From assembly GCF_024653915.1 (NCBI RefSeq), contig NZ_JANLGY010000026.1:18193-82192 (forward strand): a DNA stretch of 64,000 nt, written 5' to 3'. Below, piece after piece: positions 48,535 to 57,635 of the stretch; position 1 is the stretch's first letter, and the number at the start of each line of letters is the position of its first letter. Under the pieces are notes generated by a model that was not told the origin of the DNA, ran no database searches, and worked only from the letters and a program-made list of their open reading frames with translations. Origin of the DNA: Sulfuricaulis sp. Lineage in GTDB: Bacteria > Pseudomonadota > Gammaproteobacteria > Acidiferrobacterales > Sulfurifustaceae. Both the position numbers and the translations under genes were made by a program.

Positions 48535-49599
48535 CTACTTTTTCATCAGCGCGAGCATCTTGTCGCGGGTGGGGTTCGTGACCACGCCTTTTTCGGTCAC
48601 GATGGCGTCGATCAAGTCGGCGGGAGTGATATCGAAGGCCGGATTCCAGGCCTGCGCGCCCTCGGGGGCGGTGCGGATGCCGCCAAAGTGGAGCACTTCG
48701 GCTTCGGCCCGGGTCTCGATGGGGATCTTACTACCGTCGAGCGTGTTCATGTCCACGGTGCTGGTGGGCGCCACCACCATGAACTTCACCTTATGGTAGC
48801 GCGCCGCCACGGCCGTCATATAAGTACCAATCTTATTGGCAACATCACCATTGGCGGCGATACGGTCTGCACCCACGATCACCCACGCCACCTTGCCCTG
48901 CTTCATTAACCAGGTCGCGGCGCTGTCGGCGATGAGCGTGGCCGGAATGCCCTCCTGCACCAGCTCCCACGCCGTCAGGCGCGCGCCCTGAAGCCAGGGG
49001 CGGGTCTCGTCGGCGAAGACATGCTTAATACGTTTGGCCGCATAACCGGCGCGCACCACGCCTAGCGCCGTGCCATAACCACCCGTTGCCAGCGCTCCGG
49101 TGTTGCAGTGCGTCAACACCCCGCTGTCTTTTTCGATCAGCGCCGCGCCCAGTTCGCCCATGCGCCGGTTGGCGGCGATGTCCTCGGCGTGAATGCGCTG
49201 CGCTTCCGAAAGCAGCCGCATCACCGGATTGCCCGGAATACCGGCATTGATAAGCCCGCGCATATGCTCCACCGCCCAGCGCAGGTTCACCGCCGTCGGC
49301 CGCGCCTTGGCAAGTAATTCCAGGTCCGGCTGTATCGCCTTCTGCCATCTGGTGGGGTTTTCCTTGTACCAGTCCCGCGCAGCCAGCACCACGGCATAGG
49401 CCGCCGTGACGCCGATCGCCGGCGCCCCACGCACCACCATGTCCGTGATCGCCTTGGCACTTTCCGGGAGATGATCGAGATAAAGATGTTCGAATTTGTC
49501 GGGGAGAATGCGTTGGTCGATAAGCTTCAACCGGCCGTTTTCCCATTCGACCGCGCGGATTTTGTCGTAGGCGATTTCGTTGGGGGCGGGTGTGCTCAT
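48535..49599 (-). CDS. mtnA: Methylthioribose-1-phosphate isomerase
   Basis: MtnA isomerises methylthioribose-1-phosphate in methionine salvage. The 354-residue protein has [21 protein letters not shown], the catalytic-Cys segment [37 protein letters not shown], and [20 protein letters not shown] with the catalytic Asp. A TATACT box lies only 8 bases from the ATG (49613-49608), so the mRNA may be leaderless; the -35 region falls at the islet junction. It is divergent from mtaD. Confidence 0.95.
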   Translation of the reverse strand: MSTPAPNEIAYDKIRAVEWENGRLKLIDQRILPDKFEHLYLDHLPESAKAITDMVVRGAPAIGVTAAYAVVLAARDWYKENPTRWQKAIQPDLELLAKARPTAVNLRWAVEHMRGLINAGIPGNPVMRLLSEAQRIHAEDIAANRRMGELGAALIEKDSGVLTHCNTGALATGGYGTALGVVRAGYAAKRIKHVFADETRPWLQGARLTAWELVQEGIPATLIADSAATWLMKQGKVAWVIVGADRIAANGDVANKIGTYMTAVAARYHKVKFMVVAPTSTVDMNTLDGSKIPIETRAEAEVLHFGGIRTAPEGAQAWNPAFDITPADLIDAIVTEKGVVTNPTRDKMLALMKK

Positions 49600-49675
49600 G
49601 GGGGCGAAGTATAAACGGGGTCAATTCACAATTCTTGCTAAAATTAGCGAAAACTTTAATCAGACCCGAGTTTTC

Positions 49676-50485
49676 TTATTTAGCACCGAGATATGTTGCC
49701 CATTGTGGGCTCGTACCAAATGCTTTAGACCCAAATCTCGTTGCGTCTGCGCTTTGAATATCACCATCTTGCGGTAGATGCTCCAGCAATTCGAATTTGA
49801 GTATAAGTGGATGAAACTTCTCATATCCAAACTCACTCAGTGAGTTGAAAAATAGCAGGAAAAGTTCCGCACTCGATAACTGAGCACGAATGATGTTTGT
49901 GTAGAACTTCTTATTCTGTACAGTACTGTCATTAATATACTTAACAATCTGATAGAGATTTCTAAAGTAGTGGCCAAGAACTTCGTGTGCGTGCGTGAGG
50001 TAATATGTTTTATACCGCTCTTCTATTGGCCCTCCTTTCGTGGGATTTTTTAAATACGCCACTAGAAAATCATTCTTAATCCCTGAGAAGCACTCCTTAC
50101 CTTGAAAAACACGCACTCCTAAAACACTGCTGTAGGAAAAGGAGCCAACTATCTCATTATGTAAGGTAAGCATCTGAAAGAAAGCGTTCTCAAAAGCTTG
50201 CCGTTCAAGTTGAAGCTTTTGTCCTTCAAGTTCCTTGCGTGTTTCTGTTAGTTCCCGCCTCTGTAATTCAAGCTCTGTACGTTGAAGAAAGATTGTGTAA
50301 ATAATTCCCGCGAATGCTAGACCAGCAAAAAGCGCGTTCACTGCGCCAAACATGTCACCGAAAGTTCCTCGATCTGCTCGGCCATAGAGCAGAATTCCGC
50401 CGAGAGTCCAGACTACTAAAACAATGAGCATAAGAAACCCCAAAGTTTTAATACCTGTCTTGGGCGTATTCTGATCGCTAGCCAT
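49676..50485 (-). CDS. Putative AbiC-like phage abortive infection membrane protein
   Basis: This 269-residue protein starts with two membrane helices (TLGFLMLIVLVVWTLGGILL, NALFAGLAFAGIIYTIFLQRTEL), followed by a coiled coil (ELELQRRELTETRKELEGQK) and a soluble domain with FENAFFQMLTLHNEIVGSF, YYLTHAHEVLGHYFRNLYQIVKYI and YTNIIRAQLSSAELFLLFFNSL. This plan matches proteins annotated as putative phage abortive infection (putAbiC). Such proteins are thought to act at the inner membrane on phage sensing. A direct repeat of TTTCTGAGAA (50512 and 50535) lies just upstream. No good ribosome site is seen. Family call is by resemblance. Confidence 0.65.
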   Translation of the reverse strand: MASDQNTPKTGIKTLGFLMLIVLVVWTLGGILLYGRADRGTFGDMFGAVNALFAGLAFAGIIYTIFLQRTELELQRRELTETRKELEGQKLQLERQAFENAFFQMLTLHNEIVGSFSYSSVLGVRVFQGKECFSGIKNDFLVAYLKNPTKGGPIEERYKTYYLTHAHEVLGHYFRNLYQIVKYINDSTVQNKKFYTNIIRAQLSSAELFLLFFNSLSEFGYEKFHPLILKFELLEHLPQDGDIQSADATRFGSKAFGTSPQWATYLGAK

Positions 50486-50644
50486 AAGTATGTGACATTT
50501 ATGAAATTCAGTTTCTGAGAAAAATGATACGCGCTTTCTGAGAACAGGTTACTTGAACGTGAAAGGTTAAGTTTATTTTTTTCTACTCCGACCCTTTGAT
50601 TATTTTATCTAAAACTGTGCTCTGGCCTCAATTTATAAACTTCG

Positions 50645-52006
50645 TTATAGAAGTCGAGGAGTTAAGTGCCGTGAATCCTTGGCAAGAAATTCACGAACAA
50701 TATAGTCAGACCATGCTTCATGTAACTTTTTACCTTCGACATCTATTGCAAGTTCATCCAGTGTTGCAAAACTACCACTAAGTGATGTTCCTCTTCTTTC
50801 GAAGAACTCCGAATTACTTAAAGCTACGGCGACATCATCAGTCATTGCGCGCCACTCATGAACTATCGCCACATGTTTTGATGACCTTTCGCCAACATCT
50901 ACGTAAATAGCTCCAAGAGGCTTTAATGCAGATGCCTGCACTCGAAGACGCAGCTCTTCCTCAAGTTCACGCACCATACATTGAGAAATAGATGAGCCAC
51001 CAACAGCATCTTCTTTTCTTACGTGGCCACCAGCCCAGATAACAACCTTATCATGGAGGAGATCATCTGTTTGTTTCTCACGTCTCCGTAATCTCAACAC
51101 ATCACCGCTTGCGTTCCGAACCACTACAACAGGCAAAGCTTGCACACGAGTATTATCTTTCTCAACATCTGAACGTGGTAGATACTCACCTTTTGATTCA
51201 TACAGATGAATTAATTCTTTAGTGCTGTCCACATGAATGCAGTCACCGGTCTTGAAAAAAGCTGATACGTGACTTTTTGGAAGCGTAAGAACATCTTCGC
51301 TGATCTGTTCCTCAATAACGCCTAGAATAATATCTACGACTTTTTCTGCGGTGCGTTTTGGATCAACCTGAATAGCGCCTTGTGATGTATTTATCTCATA
51401 TATACGAAATTTATCCTTCATACGCTCAGCGGTACGCTTAGTAACTTCAAGCATTTCGCCTAATACTTTTTCATTCATAATAGAACCCACGGTGCCAACA
51501 ATTGGAAGAAGGCCCTGCTCACGCTTCATTGCATCTTTAGGTGAAACAGTCATGAGAAATACCGCAGTGATACGTTTTCGCCAATCATTTTGTGTGATGA
51601 ATTGTTCAATAGCCTCTCGCTCGTCTGCACGAAGCCTCTGTAATTTTTCCAACAATTCAAGCCAGCAAATTGTGTCAAATATACCGCGGTCCAGAATTAG
51701 AATTTGAGGGTCATCTGGACGTGGAGGATTCTGGGTCTTTTCTAAAATCTGAGATAAGGTTGTACATGCTGTCCATATATTAAAGTTGGCATGCTTTTTA
51801 TCTCTGATAGGACAAACTGAAGCTCGTTCTACGACTACCTCTGCACGAAATCCGCATCTCCTTAAAAAAGCATGTACTTGTGACAATGTTGTAGTTTTAC
51901 CAGCTTTCGGTACGCCTGCGAATTCGAGCACAATGGGGATACGTGCAGCATCTCTAAACCTTTGTGCTGCTCTTTCCGCTCGTGCTTGTAAAGCAGACTT
52001 CACCAT
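50645..52006 (-). CDS. P-loop kinase-NUDIX hydrolase fusion
   Basis: This 453-residue two-domain protein has an N-terminal P-loop NTPase with Walker A GVPKAGKT (Gly31 to Thr38) and ILILDRGIFD (residues about 102-111), the DRG motif of thymidylate/deoxynucleoside kinase-like folds. The C-terminal part (about 291-440) is a NUDIX domain with GGHVRKED and RELEEEL (residues 326-351), the Nudix box carrying about six extra residues between its halves. AAGGAG sits 8 bases before ATG 52006. Substrate and function are unknown; a nucleotide or signal-molecule role is plausible. It follows the unknown 294-residue gene by 117 bases. Confidence 0.8.
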   Translation of the reverse strand: MVKSALQARAERAAQRFRDAARIPIVLEFAGVPKAGKTTTLSQVHAFLRRCGFRAEVVVERASVCPIRDKKHANFNIWTACTTLSQILEKTQNPPRPDDPQILILDRGIFDTICWLELLEKLQRLRADEREAIEQFITQNDWRKRITAVFLMTVSPKDAMKREQGLLPIVGTVGSIMNEKVLGEMLEVTKRTAERMKDKFRIYEINTSQGAIQVDPKRTAEKVVDIILGVIEEQISEDVLTLPKSHVSAFFKTGDCIHVDSTKELIHLYESKGEYLPRSDVEKDNTRVQALPVVVVRNASGDVLRLRRREKQTDDLLHDKVVIWAGGHVRKEDAVGGSSISQCMVRELEEELRLRVQASALKPLGAIYVDVGERSSKHVAIVHEWRAMTDDVAVALSNSEFFERRGTSLSGSFATLDELAIDVEGKKLHEAWSDYIVREFLAKDSRHLTPRLL

Positions 52007-52123
52007 AGCCTACACTCCTTGTGGGGTCTCGTCTTTCAAAACACCGCCAAAGTTAACCAGTACACAACTTTTACGTATCGCAATTAAATAGCGCGCGTGT
52101 TAGAAGTAAATGATTAGTATCCG

Positions 52124-53008
52124 CTATAAAAGCTCTCCTTGGATAAGTTTTGCGCCCGGTATTATTTCTAAGACTCTGGCTACTTCATAGTGCGTGTTGA
52201 CAATCTCACTGTCATAGCCATATGAGATTTCTTCACGAAGCACAACTCGCAATGAGTCTCCAGGTTGTACGCTGACTTGCCGAGTTTGAAATTTCGTAAG
52301 CCAAGAGTCGTCAAATATTTTTGCTTCGATTTGATGTCCTGCATACTTAAATCCCCACATAGTATCACTCAAGTAGTCAGGCTTTTTTACTTTAAGAATT
52401 CGCTCACCTTCACTCCGTATAATATTCTGAGTGATCAGTTCACGAACAATCTGAGGTGAAATTGAAAGGCTGCGGTTATACTGAGATGCACCCTCAGAGC
52501 TTATGAATGTTGCGCTATCTTCTTGCTGTAAGTTAGATAATGCATCACGGACTGCATTGATATCTGAAAGAAGACTAGCTGTTTCTACTGGGGCATAGGC
52601 TGGAAGTAACTTAATATCGGATTGCTCTGCAAGATTGTGAATATCGGTCTCAAGTTGCTTCACTTCCTCACGATTCTTAATTTCTTTCCGGTCTGAACAC
52701 CAATTAATGATTTTGTGTTTTGCTTTAAGAAGAAAGTGTCCAATAATCTTTTTCGTTTCGCCATGTTTAAGCGCTTCATCCAGCAATTCTTCGATAACCG
52801 TTTTGAGTTTTGATTTTAACGAACCTGTCTCAACATCTTGCAGGACGAGAGTAGTACGTACTTTCGTGCTAAGGACAGCGGCAAGGTGGGTGTCGAGAAG
52901 TTGTGTAGATTCGATGAGACCAGCCATTGCTCGAAATATGCGCGATGGGTCACCCTCACCTCGCACAAAATCAACCTTGATTTCAATAAAATCGTTATCC
53001 GCAACCAT
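52124..53008 (-). CDS. Unrecognised islet protein, 294 residues
   Basis: I do not recognise this family. The N-terminal third is mixed alpha/beta (IEIKVDFVRGEGDPSRIFRA, LVLQDVETGSLKSKL). The middle is charged and helical (LKHGETKKIIGHFLLKAKHKI, KNREEVKQLETDIHNLAEQ) and could form a coiled coil. The C-terminal third is beta-rich with IEAKIFDDSWLTKF, SVQPGDSLRVVLREEISYGYDSEIVNTHYEV, resembling a small barrel. No signal peptide, membrane helix or catalytic motif is evident. It is the first gene of the islet, in the same direction as the kinase-NUDIX gene, so the two may be partners. Confidence 0.7.
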   Translation of the reverse strand: MVADNDFIEIKVDFVRGEGDPSRIFRAMAGLIESTQLLDTHLAAVLSTKVRTTLVLQDVETGSLKSKLKTVIEELLDEALKHGETKKIIGHFLLKAKHKIINWCSDRKEIKNREEVKQLETDIHNLAEQSDIKLLPAYAPVETASLLSDINAVRDALSNLQQEDSATFISSEGASQYNRSLSISPQIVRELITQNIIRSEGERILKVKKPDYLSDTMWGFKYAGHQIEAKIFDDSWLTKFQTRQVSVQPGDSLRVVLREEISYGYDSEIVNTHYEVARVLEIIPGAKLIQGELL

Positions 53009-53312
53009 GTTTTTATTAGCTTCTTTCTTAAAGATAATTGAATCTCTAGAACATCATATTTGAACCTCATGTGCCATGAGTCAAGCAAGGTAAAAATGCT
53101 GTTGCTCCAAGCCCCGTATGGCGCGCCCGAGCATCGCCAGCCTCGGGCCGAGCAAAAGAAATGGGCCTGCCCGCGGTGCGGAAACCGCCCTTAGCTGTTC
53201 ATCATCGCCGAAGGCGATACAAAACCGTCCCCTCTCCCTCACCCTCTCCCCCAAGGGGAGAGGGAACAAAACTTACGTTATACTCCCCCCCGCCTAAATT
53301 AAAAACCGCCCC
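53009..53312. other. Intergenic stretch with hairpin and candidate mtaD promoter
   Basis: This 304-base gap holds a GC-rich segment (53110-53210) with no protein, then a 10-bp perfect hairpin CCCTCTCCCC/GGGGAGAGGG (53242-53251 and 53255-53264), a motif common between genes in Proteobacteria. A TATACT box at 53279-53284 is 28 bases before the mtaD ATG, without a clear -35. The hairpin has no T run, so I do not call it a terminator. Confidence 0.5.
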
Positions 53313-54626
53313 ATGCAAACCATCGACACCTTAATAAACGCCCGCTGGGTGATTCCCGTCGAACCCGACGGCACGACACTAGATCACCACAGCATCGCCG
53401 TCCACGGCGGCAAGATCGTCGAAGTCCTGCCCACCAAAGACGCCGCCAAGAAATATCGCGCTACGGAAACGGTCGAGCTCAAGCAGCATGCCGTGATCCC
53501 CGGCCTGGTAAACGCGCACACCCATGCCGCCATGAGCCTGTTCCGCGGGCTGGCGGACGATCTGCCGCTCATGGACTGGCTGAACCATCACATCTGGCCG
53601 GCGGAAGCGAAGTGGGTCAGCCCCGATTTCGTGCGCGACGGCACCGAGCTCGCCATCGCCGAGATGCTGAAGAGCGGCACCACTTGCTTCAGCGATATGT
53701 ACTTCTTCCCCGACGTCACCGCACGCGTGTGTCACGACGCCGGCATGCGTGCCTGCATCGGGCTGATCATGATCGACTTCCCCAGCGCCTGGGCACAGAA
53801 CGCCGATGAATACCTGCATAAGGGGCTCAAGCTGCACGATGAGCTGCGCAACAGCGAACTCATCACCACCGCCTTCGCTCCGCACGCGCCTTATACAGTC
53901 TCGGATGCACCATTCGAAAAAATCCGCATGTACGCCGACGAGTTGGATATTCCGATCCACATGCACGTGCACGAAACCGCGCATGAGGTGAGTGAAGGAC
54001 AGAAACAGCATGGCATGCGTCCGCTGGCCCGCCTGGCGAAACTCGGCCTGCTCGGCCCGCGCCTAATCGCGGTGCACATGACCCAGCTGCTGCCGGAGGA
54101 GATCAAGACGCTGGCGCAGGACAATGTCAGCGCGGTGCACTGCCCGGAATCCAATCTCAAGCTCGCCAGCGGCTTCTGCCCGGTGCAGGCGCTGGTCAAG
54201 GCCGGCGTGAACGTGGCGCTCGGCACCGACGGTGCGGCCAGCAACAACAGCCTCGACATGCTGGAGGAAATGCATATCGCCGCCTTGCTCGCCAAGGGCG
54301 TGAGCGGCGATGCCACCGCGATCCCGGCGCATATGGCACTGCGCATGGCGACGCTGAACGGCGCGAAGGCGCTCGGGCTGGAGGCGCGCATCGGCTCACT
54401 CACCGCCGGCAAGGCGGCAGATATTACGGCCATTGATCTTTCCGCCATCAGCAGCCAGCCGGTGTACGAGCCCTTGTCGCAGATCGTCTATGCCACCACG
54501 CGCAACCAGGTCTCGGACGTGTGGGTCAACGGCAAGCACCTGCTCGCGAATTACCACTTGGCCGGAATCGACGAAGCTGCCCTACGGGACAAGGCCGTCG
54601 AATGGAGTAATAAGATAAGAGCCTGA
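53313..54626 (+). CDS. mtaD: 5'-methylthioadenosine/S-adenosylhomocysteine deaminase (TRZ/ATZ family)
   Basis: This amidohydrolase removes ammonia from methylthioadenosine or adenosylhomocysteine. The 437-residue protein has the metal motif [19 protein letters not shown] (HxH), [32 protein letters not shown], and the zinc Asp in [16 protein letters not shown]. The ending [21 protein letters not shown] region ([22 protein letters not shown]) is that of this family. Divergent mtnA across the islet serves the same salvage route, which supports the substrate assignment. Confidence 0.92.
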   Translation: MQTIDTLINARWVIPVEPDGTTLDHHSIAVHGGKIVEVLPTKDAAKKYRATETVELKQHAVIPGLVNAHTHAAMSLFRGLADDLPLMDWLNHHIWPAEAKWVSPDFVRDGTELAIAEMLKSGTTCFSDMYFFPDVTARVCHDAGMRACIGLIMIDFPSAWAQNADEYLHKGLKLHDELRNSELITTAFAPHAPYTVSDAPFEKIRMYADELDIPIHMHVHETAHEVSEGQKQHGMRPLARLAKLGLLGPRLIAVHMTQLLPEEIKTLAQDNVSAVHCPESNLKLASGFCPVQALVKAGVNVALGTDGAASNNSLDMLEEMHIAALLAKGVSGDATAIPAHMALRMATLNGAKALGLEARIGSLTAGKAADITAIDLSAISSQPVYEPLSQIVYATTRNQVSDVWVNGKHLLANYHLAGIDEAALRDKAVEWSNKIRA

Positions 54627-54714
54627 ACCGCGGAGAACACAGGGTTCGCAGAGAAAATGAAGAATTGAGAGTACAATATTTTTATTTCTCTGCGTGCTCT
54701 GCGCCCTCTGCGGT
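54627..54714. repeat. Dispersed hairpin element R4 (CGCAGAG type)
   Basis: The left arm (54627-54656, ACCGCGGAGAACACAGGG and on) is complementary, with mismatches, to the right arm (54685-54714, ending CCCTCTGCGGT). It occupies the gap between mtaD and ubiG. Confidence 0.8.
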
Positions 54715-54724
54715 GAATATTTAT

Positions 54725-55435
54725 ATGACCCATACCGCCCAAAACGTCGATCCCGAAGAAATCGCCAAGTTTGAATCCCTGGCGGCGCGCTGGTGGGACC
54801 CACACAGCGAATTCAAGCCGCTGCACGACATCAACCCGCTGCGCCTCAACTATATAAATGATCGCGCCGGGCTCAAGGGCAAGACTGTGCTCGACATCGG
54901 CTGCGGCGGCGGCATTCTCTCGGAGAGCATGGCGGAGAAAGGCGCCAACGTCACTGGCATAGACCTCGGCGACGCCCCGCTCGCGGTGGCCAAGCTGCAC
55001 TTGAAAGAATCCGGACAGAAGGTCGATTACCGCAAGATCAGCGCCGAGGATATGGCGCGCGAGAAGCCGGAATCCTTCGACATCGTGACCTGCATGGAAA
55101 TGCTGGAGCATGTCCCCGAACCGTCCTCCTCGGTCGCGGCCTGCGCCAAACTGGTCAAACCCGGCGGCAAGGTGTTCTTCTCCACCATCAACCGTAATCC
55201 GAAGTCATGGCTGCTCGCCATTGTCGGCGCCGAGTACGTGCTGAACATGCTGCCCAAGGGCACGCACGAATACATGAAATTCATCAAGCCCTCGGAGCTG
55301 GAACAGTGGGCGCGGCGCGCGGGGCTGTCGGTGCAAGAGTTCATCGGCATGCACTACAACCCGCTGACGCGTCAGTACCGCCTCGGGCGCGGCGTGGACG
55401 TCAACTACATCGCCTATTCCACGCGCGGTGAGTAA
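54725..55435 (+). CDS. ubiG: Ubiquinone biosynthesis O-methyltransferase UbiG
   Basis: UbiG performs both O-methylations of ubiquinone synthesis. The 236-residue protein begins with [30 protein letters not shown], the UbiG signature, then motif [57 protein letters not shown], and [19 protein letters not shown] take ATG at 54725 because upstream codons lie within repeat R4. It shares the strand with gph and rmuC; gyrA-side linkage to ubiG is common in Gammaproteobacteria. Confidence 0.95.
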   Translation: MTHTAQNVDPEEIAKFESLAARWWDPHSEFKPLHDINPLRLNYINDRAGLKGKTVLDIGCGGGILSESMAEKGANVTGIDLGDAPLAVAKLHLKESGQKVDYRKISAEDMAREKPESFDIVTCMEMLEHVPEPSSSVAACAKLVKPGGKVFFSTINRNPKSWLLAIVGAEYVLNMLPKGTHEYMKFIKPSELEQWARRAGLSVQEFIGMHYNPLTRQYRLGRGVDVNYIAYSTRGE

Positions 55436-55455
55436 GGCCTTCAAAAACTATTTCT

Positions 55456-55653
55456 ACCGCCAAGACGCCAAGAGAGCAGAATAATTTGTTTGAAAAACTT
55501 AGCGTACCTGACATCTTGGTGCTAAATATCCATAGTCTTTGCAGGGCGGTCAAAAGCGAAGCAAAGCGCACCGTTGGTACATTCGGTACGCTTCACTGAT
55601 GCTCAGTAAATCCAACGTCATACTGTTTCTTGGCGTCTTGGCGCCTTGGCGGT
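55456..55653. repeat. Dispersed hairpin element R5 (CGCCAAG type) with extended core
   Basis: The left arm (55456-55475, ACCGCCAAGACGCCAAGAGA) and right arm (55628-55653, TCTTGGCGTCTTGGCGCC and on) are complementary. The core of about 150 bases is much longer than in R1-R4 and contains the smaller palindromic sequence GTACATTCGGTAC. It fills the ubiG-gph gap. Confidence 0.7.
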
Positions 55654-55675
55654 AATTACTAATAGTTTATTTACA

Positions 55676-56344
55676 ATGGCTTCCAAAATCCGCACGGTGT
55701 TGTTCGATCTCGACGGCACGCTGGCTGACACCGCGCCGGACTTGGCGCATGCGCTGAACGTGCTGCTGATCGAGGAAGGCAAGCGGGCGCTGCCTTACGA
55801 CATCATCCGCCCCGAGGTGTCGCACGGGGCCTCGGCGATGGTGACGCTCGGTTTCGGTCAGAAACCGGGTGATTCCGATTTCGATCGCCTGCGTCAGCGT
55901 TTCCTTGTGCTGTATACCGAAAATCTTTGCCGCCACACGCGCCTGTTCGACGGCATTCCACCTCTGCTGCAAGCGCTCAAGAAACAAGGCATGAACTGGG
56001 GCGTGGTCACGAACAAGCCGACGTTTCTCACCGATCCGTTGATGGCGCAGCTCAATCCCCAGCCCGCGCCCATCTGCGTGGTCAGCGGCGACACCGTGCC
56101 CAATCGCAAGCCGCATCCGGAGCCGATGCTGCACGCCTGCACCGCGGCCGGCAGCCGTCCGGAGCAATGCCTGTACGTCGGCGACGCCGAGCGCGACATC
56201 CTGGCCGGACGACATGCCGGCATGAAGACGCTCGTGGCGCTGTTCGGGTACATTAACGGCCATGAAACCCCCGATCGCTGGGGCGCGGACGGCATGATCC
56301 GTGCGCCGGGCGATATTCTGGACTGGCTGAAACAGCATGAGTAA
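55676..56344 (+). CDS. gph: Phosphoglycolate phosphatase, HAD family
   Basis: The 222-residue HAD hydrolase removes phosphate from 2-phosphoglycolate, a DNA-repair and photorespiratory by-product. Motif I is VLFDLDGTLADTAPDLAHALN, motif II VVTNKP, motif III with Lys in RKPHPEPMLHAC, and motif IV YVGDAERDILAGRHAGMKTLV. I start at ATG 55676; an in-frame GTG- or ATG-led extension to 55646 enters repeat R5. It follows ubiG as in many Gammaproteobacteria and overlaps rmuC by 8 bases. Confidence 0.93.
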   Translation: MASKIRTVLFDLDGTLADTAPDLAHALNVLLIEEGKRALPYDIIRPEVSHGASAMVTLGFGQKPGDSDFDRLRQRFLVLYTENLCRHTRLFDGIPPLLQALKKQGMNWGVVTNKPTFLTDPLMAQLNPQPAPICVVSGDTVPNRKPHPEPMLHACTAAGSRPEQCLYVGDAERDILAGRHAGMKTLVALFGYINGHETPDRWGADGMIRAPGDILDWLKQHE

Positions 56345-57557
56345 CGCCGTCACACTTATTATTGTAAGCATCGTCATCCTGCTGGCGGGCGCGCTGGGCT
56401 GGTTCGTCTCGCGCCTGCGCAACCAGAAGCAGCTCACGGAACTCGCCATCACGCTCGAACTGGAACGCAAGGCGGCACAGGAAAAGCTTGCCGGCCTCGA
56501 ACAAACCTTTATTGCGCTGTCCAATCGCGCGCTCAAGGAAAACAACCAGACTTTCTTGCAACTGGCGCAGGAATCGCTCAAGCAATTCCACGTGCAGGCC
56601 AAGGGCGATCTTGAGCTGAAGGAAAAAGCAGTCGAGAACCTGATCAAGCCGGTGCGCGAGGCCTTGGAAAAAACCGAGCAGCAAATCCGCATGATGGAGA
56701 ACGATCGCAAGGAAGCCTACGGCTCACTCACCAAGCATCTCGAAACCATGGTGCAGACACAGCAACTGCTGCAAGGCGAAACACGCAATCTGGTGCAGGC
56801 GCTGCGCCGCCCCGAAGTGCGCGGCCAATGGGGCGAGATGACGTTGAAGCGCCTCGCCGAGCTGGCCGGTATGGTCGAGCACTGCGATTTCTACGAACAG
56901 GAACACACGGACACGGATGAAGGCCGCCTGCGTCCCGACATGATCGTGCGCATGCCGGACGGACGCGAAATCGTGGTGGACGTAAAAACCCCGCTCGATG
57001 CCTATCTCAGCGCGGTCGAGGCCACTGACGACGATACGCGCCGCAAGCATCTGGAGCATCACGCGCGCAAGGTGCGCGAGCGCGTGCGCGAACTATCGAG
57101 CAAGGCTTACTGGACACAATTCAAGAACGCGCCGGACTTCGTGATCCTGTTCATCCCCGGCGACCAGTTTCTGGGCGCCGCGCTCGACATTGATCGCAGC
57201 TTGCTGGAAGACGCCCTGAAACAGAAGGTCATTCTCACCACCCCGACCAGCTTCGTGGCCCTGCTACGCGCCGTGGCCTACGGCTGGCGTCAGGAAAGCC
57301 TCACGGCCAACGCCGCTCACATCCGTGATGTCGGCGAAGAACTGTACAGCCGGCTCGCCACCTTCAGCGAACACCTCTTGAAGCTCGGCCGCAGCCTCAA
57401 CAGCACGGTGGCGGATTACAACAAGACCGTGGGATCCTTCGAGGCCAAACTGCTCCCGGGGGCGCGCAAGTTCTCGGAAATGGGTGTGGGCGGGGACAAG
57501 GCACTGGAAGAGCCCGAGCGAATTGAGAAGGCGGTCCGGGACGTACAAGAGGTTTAA
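56337..57557 (+). CDS. rmuC: RmuC-like DNA recombination protein
   Basis: RmuC proteins limit certain inversions and are nuclease-like. The 406-residue protein has an N-terminal membrane helix (LIIVSIVILLAGALGWFVSRL), a long coiled coil (residues about 30-140), then the conserved core RRPEVRGQWGEMTLKRLAELAGM, RPDMIVRMPDGREIVVDVKTPLDAYL (PD-(D/E)XK-like DVK), and FILFIPGDQFLGAAL-type segment VILFIPGDQFLGAAL. It overlaps gph by 8 bases. Confidence 0.92.
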   Translation: MSNAVTLIIVSIVILLAGALGWFVSRLRNQKQLTELAITLELERKAAQEKLAGLEQTFIALSNRALKENNQTFLQLAQESLKQFHVQAKGDLELKEKAVENLIKPVREALEKTEQQIRMMENDRKEAYGSLTKHLETMVQTQQLLQGETRNLVQALRRPEVRGQWGEMTLKRLAELAGMVEHCDFYEQEHTDTDEGRLRPDMIVRMPDGREIVVDVKTPLDAYLSAVEATDDDTRRKHLEHHARKVRERVRELSSKAYWTQFKNAPDFVILFIPGDQFLGAALDIDRSLLEDALKQKVILTTPTSFVALLRAVAYGWRQESLTANAAHIRDVGEELYSRLATFSEHLLKLGRSLNSTVADYNKTVGSFEAKLLPGARKFSEMGVGGDKALEEPERIEKAVRDVQEV

Positions 57558-57635
57558 CCGGCCCAATGGCCGGGCGGCAGCGTGCTATATTTTTAGCTGA
57601 CATGGCTCATTCCGGGCGATGCTGACACGATAGCC

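Larger units (their letters stand above)
49625..53090. other. AT-rich genomic islet between divergent mtnA and mtaD
   Basis: About 3.4 kb with clearly lower GC than both flanks holds three minus-strand genes unrelated to the surrounding metabolism. The flanking genes on both sides have a TATACT box followed by a C-rich run, as though a once shared promoter region was split. No integrase, tRNA or flanking direct repeat of useful length is visible, so the insertion route is unknown. Boundaries are approximate. Confidence 0.55.

Noticed and set aside
49625..53090. Islet considered as a prophage or integrative element
   Set aside because: No integrase, phage structural gene, tRNA site or useful direct repeats at the edges.
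53242..53264. 10-bp hairpin considered as a rho-independent terminator
   Set aside because: Neither side is followed by a run of T, and it lies just upstream of the mtaD promoter candidate.
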